Of a stretch of 17,376 nucleotides of DNA, positions 9,343 to 17,376 are shown piece after piece. A program made the translations under genes and the position numbers. Under the pieces are notes generated by a model. The model did not search any database. It was given only the letters and a program-made list of their open reading frames with translations, and had not been told where the DNA came from. The stretch's first letter is position 1; each line of letters begins with the position of its first letter. Origin of the DNA: Pigoraptor vietnamica (taxonomy: Eukaryota > Opisthokonta > Filasterea); the NCBI GenBank assembly GCA_943704525.1, contig CALSCQ010001321.1:1-17376 (forward strand). Direction: 5' to 3'.

Positions 9343-9379
<37 letters not shown>

Positions 9380-9388
9380 GCGCGCGCG

Positions 9389-9453
<65 letters not shown>

Positions 9454-12400
9454 GTGCTGGCGCCGAGGAAATCGCTCTCGGTCGGCCGACTCACCGTAAC
9501 TGTACACGTCGCACTTTTCGTCGAACACAGCGAGTCCCTTGTCGCTGTTGCTGAAAAGCTCGGGCGCAAGCCACCTGACGGCAAGCAAGAGGTGAACAAC
9601 TTGCCAGTGAACGCCGCCAACAGCTTCATCATTGCGAGACCGCGCCGTCAAACTCACATGAAACTGCCCGCGACGTGCGCCTGCTCCTGCTTCCCCTTCC
9701 CCGTTGCCGGAGGCTTGAGCATTGCAAGGCCAAAATCGCTCACCTGTTGGATAGGACCGGCGTTAAACAAAAGGCAGCACAATCCAGAGGGGTCTGCCTT
9801 CAGCGTGACAGGGTGGTGCTCGCACAGACGCATGTCCGGCTGAAGCTCCACCACAGGTTGACCCACTTTGACGCGACCACGGTCGTCCAGAAGGAGATTG
9901 AGGGACTTCATGTCGCTGCACACGAAAAGCAGATTGTGAAGTGAGCAAAAGTGCAAATAATCAGTCTTATCGTACGCGCAACTGAAGGCAGACAATGCCG
10001 CCGTTCCGTGCCATGTCAGGCACAGAACAACAGTAGCGCTGAGCAAACCAGAATGCGCAAGCACGCGGGCACTCGCACGGCTATTGACAACCGTGTGCGA
10101 CCTGACGGCTGAGAGCCAGCTCAAGGCATATCGTAATGGCGCGTCACCCACCGGTGCAGAATGGGCGGGTTTGCCGAGTGGAGGTAGACCATTCCGAGCG
10201 CAGCGTCGCGAAGGCACGCGATGCGCTGCAGCCACGTGAAGGGCTGGTGCGACTTGTAAAAATCCATCAGCGACCTGCGAGGGAAATCAGAGGCACACAT
10301 CAAATCAGAAATTAATCGATCAGCCACCAAACTCCACAGCGGAGAGCACACACGCTACCCACCCTCCGGCCATGTATTCCATGACGAGACAGCGCGACTG
10401 GATATCCAGACACGCGCCCATGAATTGAACAATGTTAGGGTGCCTGAGGCCAGCATACCTGCGTTGTGCGCACAGGCATTAGCGGGGAAAAACCAAGTGG
10501 GAACTGCAACTCCCGCACACAGGCATCGGGCCAGTGACGACACTCACGTGTCCACCTCCCGGACGAACACCGCGAGGGGGTCGATGATGCCCGACTTGGA
10601 GCGCGCACTGCGGCCGGTGCCGCCGTTCTCGTTCGACAGTCGGCTCGACAGTCGGCTCGCCACCTTGCGTATGATGCGCGAGCCAAACCCGCTGCCACTG
10701 CCCGCCGACCCGGAACCGGCCCCGGCGCCCCGCATCATGGCCGAGTAGACGGTGCCGTTGATGTTGTCGGTGCGGAGGGACTTGAGGCGGTCGTCGAGCG
10801 CGTTGTCGCCGGTGTTCTTGATGGTCTTGAGGGCGACGACGGTCCCGCGGAAGCGCCCCATGAAGACCTCTCCGAACGAGCCCTAGTGAATAGCAGAGGT
10901 GGCCGGATCAGCAAATGGCAGTGTGTGGCGGGACCCAAACGAGTGCGCACCTCGCCAATCTTCTCCTTGAATTCAATCTCCGACGCGCGAATGAGCCAGT
11001 TCATGGCGCGCTTCTCGGCGTTGCGCCGCTGCGAGCGCTGGCGAACGAAGATGGCGATGCCGGCCGCAATGGCCACGGACGTCGGGATGATGACGGCGAC
11101 GGGGATCACAAAGGGCTCGATGCCGCCACCCGACACGTACAGCGCGCCCGTGCCATTCGCTGCGAGCGCGTGCGTGCGCGGTCGCGTGAGCAACGAAGCG
11201 ATGGAATGGCGAGCGACTCGAGTGAACAGGCTGGCAAGCAGCAGCACGGAGGGTGCTCTCACATGCGCGATGGCGGTGTCACACAAGAAGTGCATTCGCA
11301 CGCCACTCCGGGCGACTCACTGTAAATGGGCGAGGGGTCGCCGACGCGAAAGAGCAGCAGTTGGTTCGAGAGGCCGCGCGTGCCAAAGCCTCCGTATGCC
11401 ACGACGGTGAGGCGATTGCTGACCGTGCACCACACCGGCTGCGCAAAGGGGTGTTTCGTGTAGACGCAGGCTTTCGGGTCCTGCGTCTGGTTGAACGCCA
11501 CGACAGAAAACGCCTGGACGGCATCGGGCATGTCGGCCGCCTGCGATTCAACTCTCGGGATCATGCGCGGGAAACGTGGCAAATCACAAAAAGGGCAGGT
11601 CCAGACGGGTGTCCATACAACGGGGGGGCTTGCGATTTGCGCGACATAAAAGCCATCAAACAGGAACGCAATGGCCGCCTGCCCAAGACGCCATTGCGCG
11701 TGCACACATCTATACACAAATAAGGCAAGACACGACAGTCTCCGCTTGCTACTCACGTCACGTGCGACCCACTGCCCGCGCGCAAAGTTGAGCACGTAGA
11801 CCGACGAAGACAGTGCGTCGCCGCCGCCCTGCGCCACGCCCACGCCGCCAGCAATCATAAGACGGTAGGGATCGGCCATCCACGCGCGAGCGCCGGAGAG
11901 CGGGCGCGGGCGCTGGCCGCCAAAGGACCCCGTGATGTCGGTCCACGCGTTGGCGGCTGCAATGGAGAGAGGAGGCGCCGGTTCGTCAGATACCCGGAAA
12001 AACAGAGCGAGCGGGGGAAAAAATGAGGCACCAACCACCGATGCCACTGAGGCCGTGCAAAACCACACAGAGGCCCGTCCCCGCTGTGAACACAAGCCCT
12101 CAAGTCGGCACACTCACCAATGGAGTACTGATAGAGGCGGTCTGTCACGCCCGTGACGCTGTACCCGCCAAAGAGGTACAGCGTACCAGTGGCAGCATTC
12201 GCGGCAAAGGCGGCGCCGCGCATGGCCGGGATGGCGCTCGAAGACGAAAGGGCGGACCACGTGCGGGTGACGAGGTTAAACGACCTGAGGTGCGCGTTGC
12301 AATTGAGTGACGCGGCATGAGACAGGGATTGATCGACGTGTGCGCCACACTGCTGTTGCTCCCACTTCTTTTTTTGGTGCGCTGCACAGACGAGCTCAAC

Positions 12401-14067
12401 ATTAACTATGCCCCTTGACGGACAACAGTAACGCACCAAAACTCCGAAGTCAGCTGCAGGGCACCGGTGTAGCCACCGAAGAGATACATGGTCGATCCCA
12501 CTTGCACCGCTGCCATTTCCGCGCGCGCCGAGGGGCCGCCGGAAGCGCTCACAGTGGACCACGTGAGGGACGCTGCAAAAAAAAAAAAAAGCGGTGAACG
12601 CATTAACGATGCAGTCGCACCGACACACATCAAGCCGTGTTCGCGCGCACTCGCGCACAGTCTAATAGGAGACAGTCGCGCCGATTGCGGCCACCCACTC
12701 TTGTTGAATGCATACACGGCGTTTGAGAAGACGCCCTGGTCGCGACCGCCGAAAACAAAGAACGTGTCGCCGCGAATGGCCGCGGCGTGGTCTGCGAGGG
12801 CAGCGGGGCCATTGGGGAGTCGCCACCACTCGGCCTCGTCTGCAATGCACGTGAATGGAATCAGCCGACAGAGGAGCACGGGCACAGCAGTAGATGTTGG
12901 ATCAGCGCGAATAAGAGACGTGTGTCTAGCGACTCCACGGCACAGCAGTAGAGACGGGAAACGGTCGGCGCAAGGACACCACGCACGAACACACAGGGCG
13001 CCCACCAAAGTCGAGCATGTAGAGGGCAGCGCTCGCCGCCCCGGTCTTCGTCTCGCCGCCGTAGAGAAAGATGTTGTTGCTTGCGTCGACGACCATCGAG
13101 TGGCCGCGCAGCACGGGCGGACGGTCGCCAAAGGGCGTGACTTTGGACCACACATTGGCCGCTGCGCACGTGACCGAGCGATGAGCACAGGGCATGTGAC
13201 CACAGTAACGACGCAACACGCGCGCGGATGTGAGAGGGGCTCGCACTCGACCATGTCCATCACGAACCCGGCAGCAGATTGAGGAGTTGACCATCGAACT
13301 GGACGCCGGTCGCGACGAGGCCGCCCTTGAGCAAATTAGTGATCTGGTCAATGCGCTCGCCCACCGTCACCGAGCGCACGACGGGGCACTGGTCGCCCGC
13401 GGCCGTCTCCGAGTAGAAGGCCTTGCGCTTCTGCATCAGCGCGCACACCGCCGTGCTGTTGCAGGGCGACAGGCGCACGCCGCCGTAGGACGCGTCAAGC
13501 ACCTGTCAAATGGAGAGAGGGGGCATGTCAATGGTCAGAAACAACGACTCAACAGGGCTTGCTCTGCATGCCACGTGACGTGCGCAAGCAGACGAAAAAC
13601 GACGCACCTTGTTGCCCGGCTGGTACACCGCCGCAAACCGCTCCTTAATCGACTTGTACACGGCCACATCGACGCGCTTCTCGGCCGAGGTGAGGTAGTA
13701 CTCGCGGCGCGGATCCGTCATGTTCGCAAACGTCGTCTTGCTCTCGTCGCCGTCCACACCAATGACGAGAATGCCCTTCCCGGCGGCATAGTAGATGGCA
13801 CGTGAGCCCGAGAGTGCCGCCGCAGCGAACAGCACGTCAATGCCGCGATCGATCATGCCTGGGATTGAGATGTGACGAGAACGCCAATTGGGATCAGCCG
13901 CGCAAACATGGCTACAATACGTGACTGCCCTCATTCGAGACAAGCGGCAGAAAAGGCGGACGACGGATTGACGACAAAGAGACCGCATTCACGCAAAGAC
14001 TCGCCGCAAAGTACATCAAATGGAATAGCTCGCAGCCCATAGTGCACTCACTTGCACACTCACACGT

Positions 14068-14132
<65 letters not shown>

Positions 14133-15686
14133 CACACGCACACACACACGCATACACACACACGCACGCACACACACACGCACACACACATCCGCACAAC
14201 CCAACATGCGCACGCACACACCGCACACATGCACGTGTCACAAAACCAACACAGGCACGCACACGCTAACGTAAACACGGACTCGCACTCGCATATGCGC
14301 GCACAAGCACTCCCGCGTACACGCGCTGTACACATGTATACGCATATGCACACGCTAGCACGCACGAACACAAGCACACGCACTCGCATACACACCCAAA
14401 CACGCGCGCACACGCACGCACACGTACCTTGGGCCTCCGGCACGCTAACGGCCTCGTCGGTGAAAGAGGGAATGTATGTGCCGTACACCGTGCACTCGGG
14501 GCACACGTAGAGCACGCCCATGAGAAAGCCATTGCGGAAGCGCACGAGCGGAAGAAAGGGAATAGCCGAAATGACGCCGACCTTGTTCGTGTCCGTGACT
14601 GATTCGCGGAACGTGTCAATATGGCGCGCAGCAGGCAAAGCAACTGCCGCACAACGACAGACGACGCGCTTGCGTCACGCCATGCCATGACGGCAACGGC
14701 TCGGCTACCATTGAAACATCGAAACGGCAGCAAGCAGTTCAACAGGCACCGCACACCACAATAGGCGGCAGCAAAACAGATGCGGCAGACACCCACACAG
14801 GCCCGCGGCCACGCCCGCCAGGAAGCCCGACTGCGCCTCGTTGAAGCTGAGGCCCTGCAGGTTGCGCAGTCCCTCTGGACCCGACGCGTCCACGAGCGTG
14901 AAGGTGCAGTTGGGATAGTCGCGCGCAAGGTCGGGCAAGAGTATGGCGACCTGGAAGCCGATGCCGACAAAGTGCGAGTACGATGCGTCTGCGATTCAAA
15001 AGGGGCGCGCACGGCAATTTCAGCGGGAGGTGCATTGAGGCGCAGGTGATACAAGTTCCACCGACTGACACAACTCGGATAGGAGTCATGCAACATGGTT
15101 ACTCGACGACACCCACTGATTACAAACGGCTGCATGTTGGCGTACGTCGCCGCCGCATTAAGGTTGTTGTAGATGCAGTTGACGCCAGCGCCCGCGCCGT
15201 ACACCTCCTCCAGCGCTTGCTGGCATCCTTGGACGGCCAGGAGCGGAAACAGCTGCGGCTCGCCATCTGCAGTGAGGCGCGAATCAGTAACGGCACGAGG
15301 CACACGGAACGTGAGCGCAGGACGAATAATGGCGAAAAAAATGTGCATCGTGGTGCCGGCCGACACTGGCACTCAGTGAGCAGCCGTGCGGCGGGACTGT
15401 TAGCGCGACTCAGCCGGTACTCGGTGACAAAGAACGCCGGCGGTGCCAGTTTAAGTACGGAGAAGAAAGGCCTAACAGGCCGGTGCACACCCGCGTCGTT
15501 CCGAATCACGTTTCAGTGACACGAAAGACACAGCGCTTCGAAATCGGAAATGGACTCACTTATGTAGATGCCCGTTTCTCCGATAAGAGCGACTCGAGGG
15601 ATGACCGCGTTACCGGCGACGCACGCGGCCATTGCGAGCAGAAGCGCGGAAACCGACAGCAGCTGCGTCGGTCTGCGATTCGCCAT
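8803..15686 (-). CDS. BMP-kelch-TM receptor kinase (TKL-type)
   Basis: The predicted protein has 1166 residues from 21 exons, all with matching phase. Exons from 5' to 3': 15686-15560, 15266-15117, 14988-14797, 14643-14428, 13858-13608, 13502-13268, 13161-13006, 12839-12699, 12572-12437, 12284-12118, 11956-11757, 11540-11321, 11159-10951, 10882-10548, 10458-10363, 10274-10152, 9915-9867, 9743-9658, 9574-9495, 9271-9189, 9051-8803. Order: signal peptide (1-25), BMP/PnrA-type solute-binding domain (~30-390), six kelch blades (391-730), TM helix (746-769) and kinase (~790-1100). Kinase residues: GEGSFGEVF loop, Lys819, alpha-C Glu909, HRDMKSLN (Asp986), DFG (Asp1004) and WLAPE (1031-1035). HRDxKSxN and the absence of RWM favour TKL-type over tyrosine kinase. 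By analogy with PnrA/Med proteins the ectodomain may bind a nucleoside and signal inward (inference). Confidence 0.92.
9348..9452 (-). repeat. (CA)n-(CG)6-(CA)n alternating tract in kinase intron 19
   Basis: This is about 105 bp of alternating purine-pyrimidine sequence: CA repeats to 9376, CG repeats at 9377-9388, then CA repeats to 9452 with a single ACTCGC interruption. It lies in intron 9494-9272 of the minus-strand gene, so the transcript reads (UG)n-(CG)n-(UG)n. The composition is that of a Z-DNA-forming tract. Confidence 0.96.
10634..10657 (-). repeat. 12-bp tandem duplication within kinase insert
   Basis: CGACAGTCGGCT occurs twice head to tail on the plus strand. It encodes the repeated SRLSSRLS in the Gly/Ser-rich insertion between the catalytic Lys and the alpha-C helix of the TKL-type kinase. 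Confidence 0.9.
11321..13161 (-). other. Six kelch repeats, one per exon
   Basis: Exons 7-12 each encode about one kelch blade with the GG pair and spaced Trp: FLYGGET, FFVFGGRD, MYLFGGYT, LYLFGGYS, LMIAGGVG and VVAYGGFG. Conserved Trp residues open the blades (NVWSKV, EWWRLP, LTWSTV, RTWSAL, NAWTDI, GQWVAR). Six blades can close a beta-propeller. The sixth blade is longer and holds an insertion with Cys residues (KACVYTKH, VWCTV). The propeller lies between the binding domain and the TM helix. Confidence 0.85.
13268..15686 (-). other. Signal peptide and BMP/PnrA-like ligand-binding ectodomain
   Basis: Exons 1-6 encode this part. After the signal peptide come PRVALIGETG (strand 1), then NLQGLSFNEAQSGFLAGV, which matches the family's EEGSFLAGVLAA segment. 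Next are TDTNKVGVISAIPFLPLVRF and GFLMGVLYV (the lobe crossover), IDVLFAAAALSG, and VIGVDGDES, the ribose-contacting segment in PnrA-type proteins. YYLTSAEKRVDVAVY follows (family: LTSxxKRVDVAV). The usual early DxSFNQ motif is replaced by NGEPQLFPLLAVQGCQQAL, so the ligand may differ from purine nucleosides. In bacteria this fold serves as an ABC-transporter binding protein; here there is no transporter and the domain is joined to a kinase. Confidence 0.85.
14059..14430 (-). repeat. AC/GCAC-rich microsatellite block in intron 4
   Basis: Intron 4 (14427-13859, 569 nt) is the longest intron of the BMP-kelch kinase. Its first ~370 nt after the donor are TG/TGCG-rich in the sense direction. They include a pure AC run near 14069-14097, a GCAC array near 14098-14133, and degenerate copies up to the donor GTACGT at 14427. 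Open frames here (His-Thr or Cys-Val polymers) are translations of the repeat. Confidence 0.95.
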
Positions 15687-16358
15687 GTTTGCAGTCCTCC
15701 AACGGCTTCAACTGTCACGCCCACGTTTTCACTGACCCGAGTGTGAGCCGCACTGTAAGAGTCAATACCGACTGCGACTGCCACTTGACATAGAGTCGAC
15801 ATGTGCGGCCTGCCACAAAAAACTTGCACTGTTTTGTCGCTGTTGAGCGCGGATGTAAGCAGTAGCAGCATAGCAACGGAGTCACGCAACCCTGCGTGTG
15901 TGCATGTGCTAAGACTGGACACGCTGCTCAACCACGCACTGATGAAAATATTACCCCGTTTGGCAATCGAATACCCCATTTGGAAGACGGACATGTCACT
16001 CGGGGTGCGATTGGTCGGTTTGAAAGAAAAAATTGACAGTGTCCAATGATCACGTGAGAATGCAGCCGTACATTGTCCTTGTAACTCATGTTACCTGTTT
16101 GCACGGTGCCACACACGCCCACCAATTCAGGTTACTCTTCAATACAGTTTTTAACTGTCCTATACATTTTCATTAAAACATGTTACTTGATTTTGATTGT
16201 CCGGATGCATGATGACCTGCCTAAAAAGGAAGGTGTGCGCTTTTTTTCTTTTTTTTGACAAGTCTCGCACGACGTTTCGCGGCGTTTAAGGGGCCATCAT
16301 CGTGATTGCACTTGGAGAAACGTTTCAGTGAAGACGAGAGGGGGGTGCAGTAGCAGGA
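15687..16358. promoter_or_regulatory. 672-bp divergent intergenic region (candidate bidirectional promoter)
   Basis: The region separates the start codons of the minus-strand BMP-kelch kinase and the plus-strand GH9 gene. The part at about 16080-16260 is clearly more A/T-rich than its surroundings. It holds the inverted repeats GTAACTCATGTTAC (16081-16094) and ACAGTT-TTT-AACTGT (16144-16158), two further GTTAC copies (16131, 16182), a TATACATTTTCATTAAAA stretch near 16161 and a T-rich tract near 16240. No coding domain is visible. Regulatory use is inferred from position and composition only. Confidence 0.45.
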
Positions 16359-17376
16359 ATGTCGCGGAAAGGGTGCGGGCGCGCAGTGATCTTCGTGTTT
16401 TTCATCCTTCAACAGTCACTGTCCAAAGTGGCGCTTTCGTCGGACGTGGACAGAGTCTCGTCGTGGCCTTGGGTTGATGCAAAGGGAGAAGTCGTCTCCG
16501 TGCAGACGGCGACGGATTCGGCCATCGCAGTCACGATCGAGTCCATGAACACGGACGCCCCGCCAAGTGACAATGCGACGCTGTGGAAAGTGGCCGGCAA
16601 ACACCCACTCGCAGTGGGACGCTTCTCGCGGACCTGGCGGGAAAGGCCCACAATTTCTATCGACGACGTTTTCGTTGTCATGCGGCACACCATGTACCTC
16701 GTCCTCGAAAGGAAGCTCGTGAAGGGGTGGGGCCGGAAAGGATGGGACTGTGTCGCTAGTATGCGCATAATTTACTGACGCGTCGGTTCCGTTTGCGCGC
16801 GCGCAGTGAGCAGTACCTGATCGAGGGTCCTGGCGACGTCCTTGCCAATTTCACCTTTGACGAGCGCGCGACACTCTGCGAGAGCATTCACGCGAACCAA
16901 GTGGGGTTTTATGCGAACTCGGCCATCCGTTTCGCTTACCTCGGCGCTTACCTCGGAAGCCTTGGCGCCGTCAAGTTCGACGTGGAGCCGACGTTTTCCG
17001 TCTACGGCGCCGACGGAACAGTCGTCGCCGGCCCTTTGCCGTGCGTCTACCTCGGCCATGACAACGAGCCCCGCATAAGCAGCGGGGAGCACGTCTACCG
17101 GCTTGACATTGCGGGTGTTCCAGCCGGCGGCCCCTACCAAATCGTGGTCCACGGCTTCGGCACGACGCACTCGTTTGGGGTCGGCCCCCAATACACGGAC
17201 TTCATCTCCTACACGGCCGTCCGTGCGCTGTACCATCAGCGCTGCGGTACGGCACTCGAGCCGGAATTCACGGACCTCTCGCGCTGCGCGTGCCACACGA
17301 GTGTGCTGGTGACGGACGCGGACCCCCCTCCGGGGCAGTGGCTCGTCACCGAAAACTCCGTGAGTTGCGGGGGGGG
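16359..17376 (+). CDS. Secreted GH9 family cellulase, 5' part (CelD_N-like domain)
   Basis: Exon 1 (16359-16726) and exon 2 (16807 to about 17359) join in phase 2 to give VKG|EQYL. An N-terminal hydrophobic stretch (AVIFVFFILQQSL) is a signal peptide. The next ~200 residues match the Ig-like CelD_N domain that precedes many GH9 catalytic domains: HTMYLVLERKL, then SIHANQVGFYANSAIRFAYL, where the family has IHVNQVGY. They are followed by YTAVRALYHQRCGTAL, the typical first helix of the GH9 (alpha/alpha)6 barrel with its F/LYxQRCG motif. A GTGAGT at 17360 probably starts the next intron. The GGWHDAGD motif and the catalytic Asp/Glu residues lie beyond the window, so activity cannot be judged. 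GH9 enzymes are mostly beta-1,4-endoglucanases that hydrolyse cellulose outside the cell. Confidence 0.88.

Larger units (their letters stand above)
8803..11159 (-). other. TM segment and TKL-type kinase domain
   Basis: Exon 13 encodes the TM helix (FVIPVAVIIPTSVAIAAG onward), a basic juxtamembrane segment (RQRSQRRNAEKR) and the start of the glycine loop. Exons 14-21 encode the kinase. Between Lys819 and Glu909 lie about 90 residues where roughly 17-20 are usual. The extra stretch is Gly/Ser-rich (RGAGAGSGSAGSGSGFGS) and then basic with repeated RLS. After the kinase a tail of about 50 residues ends GAQWQSA. No docking tyrosines are evident, unlike the convergent gene. Confidence 0.85.

Noticed and set aside
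9867-10274. Classifying the BMP-kelch kinase as a tyrosine kinase
   Set aside because: Its catalytic loop is HRDMKSLN and its APE region is WLAPE, lacking the DLAxRN and RWM features of tyrosine kinases.
14266-15372. A single 368-aa minus-strand protein
   Set aside because: The open frame runs through introns 2-4; only the GEPQLFPLLAV part is real exon, and the true BMP segments in this span lie in other frames after splicing.
8803-15686. Bacterial contamination (BMP lipoprotein and POMP-like repeats are prokaryotic families)
   Set aside because: Both genes need many spliceosomal introns with consistent phases and end in eukaryotic-type kinase domains.
1-17376. tRNA, rRNA, transposon ends or target-site duplications
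   Set aside because: No cloverleaf-compatible segment, rRNA-like sequence, transposase or reverse-transcriptase frame, or terminal repeat pair was recognised by eye; a dedicated scan was not possible.

Overview
The window looks like a GC-rich, intron-dense nuclear contig from a microbial eukaryote. Evidence: five protein-coding loci with spliceosomal GT-AG introns, signal peptides joined to single transmembrane segments and cytoplasmic tyrosine or tyrosine-kinase-like domains, kelch and LRR proteins, no bacterial operon layout or Shine-Dalgarno spacing, and long (GT)n microsatellites. A lineage cannot be fixed from sequence alone. A free-living heterotroph such as a unicellular holozoan, apusomonad or amoebozoan is a reasonable inference, because it has a true tyrosine kinase and a secreted family 9 glycoside hydrolase.

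Layout. (1) 63-1032 (+): 5' part of a short-chain dehydrogenase/reductase gene, two exons, one frameshift, cut off at a (GT)n tract. Its intron carries two tandem repeat blocks. (2) 1084-2424 (-): decayed leucine-rich-repeat gene whose repeats are spread over all three frames, ending at the same (GT)n tract from the other side. (3) 2635-8303 (+): seven-exon receptor tyrosine kinase of 1599 aa. It has a signal peptide, about 25 Gly-Gly beta-helix rungs resembling polymorphic-outer-membrane-protein repeats, a stem, one TM helix, a tyrosine kinase and a tyrosine-rich tail. (4) 15686-8803 (-): 21-exon receptor kinase of 1166 aa. It has a signal peptide, a bacterial-type BMP/PnrA substrate-binding domain, six kelch blades, one TM helix and a TKL-type kinase. 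(5) 16359 to the window end (+): 5' part of a secreted GH9 cellulase with an N-terminal CelD_N-like domain.

Genes 3 and 4 converge and share an intergenic region with an AATACA element about 50 nt after each stop. Genes 4 and 5 diverge from a 672-bp region. All 26 inferred splice joins in genes 3 and 4 preserve reading frame and rebuild continuous domains, so I trust those models. Their clean frames also make sequencing error a poor explanation for the frameshifts in the first 2.4 kb.

The most notable content is the pair of single-pass receptor kinases with prokaryote-like sensory ectodomains. One (BMP-kelch-TM-TKL) could be a nucleoside or small-solute sensor; the other (beta-helix-TM-TK) could be an adhesion or particle receptor. 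The two kinase domains share two intron positions although one is TK-type and the other TKL-type. Ligand and pathway assignments are inference.
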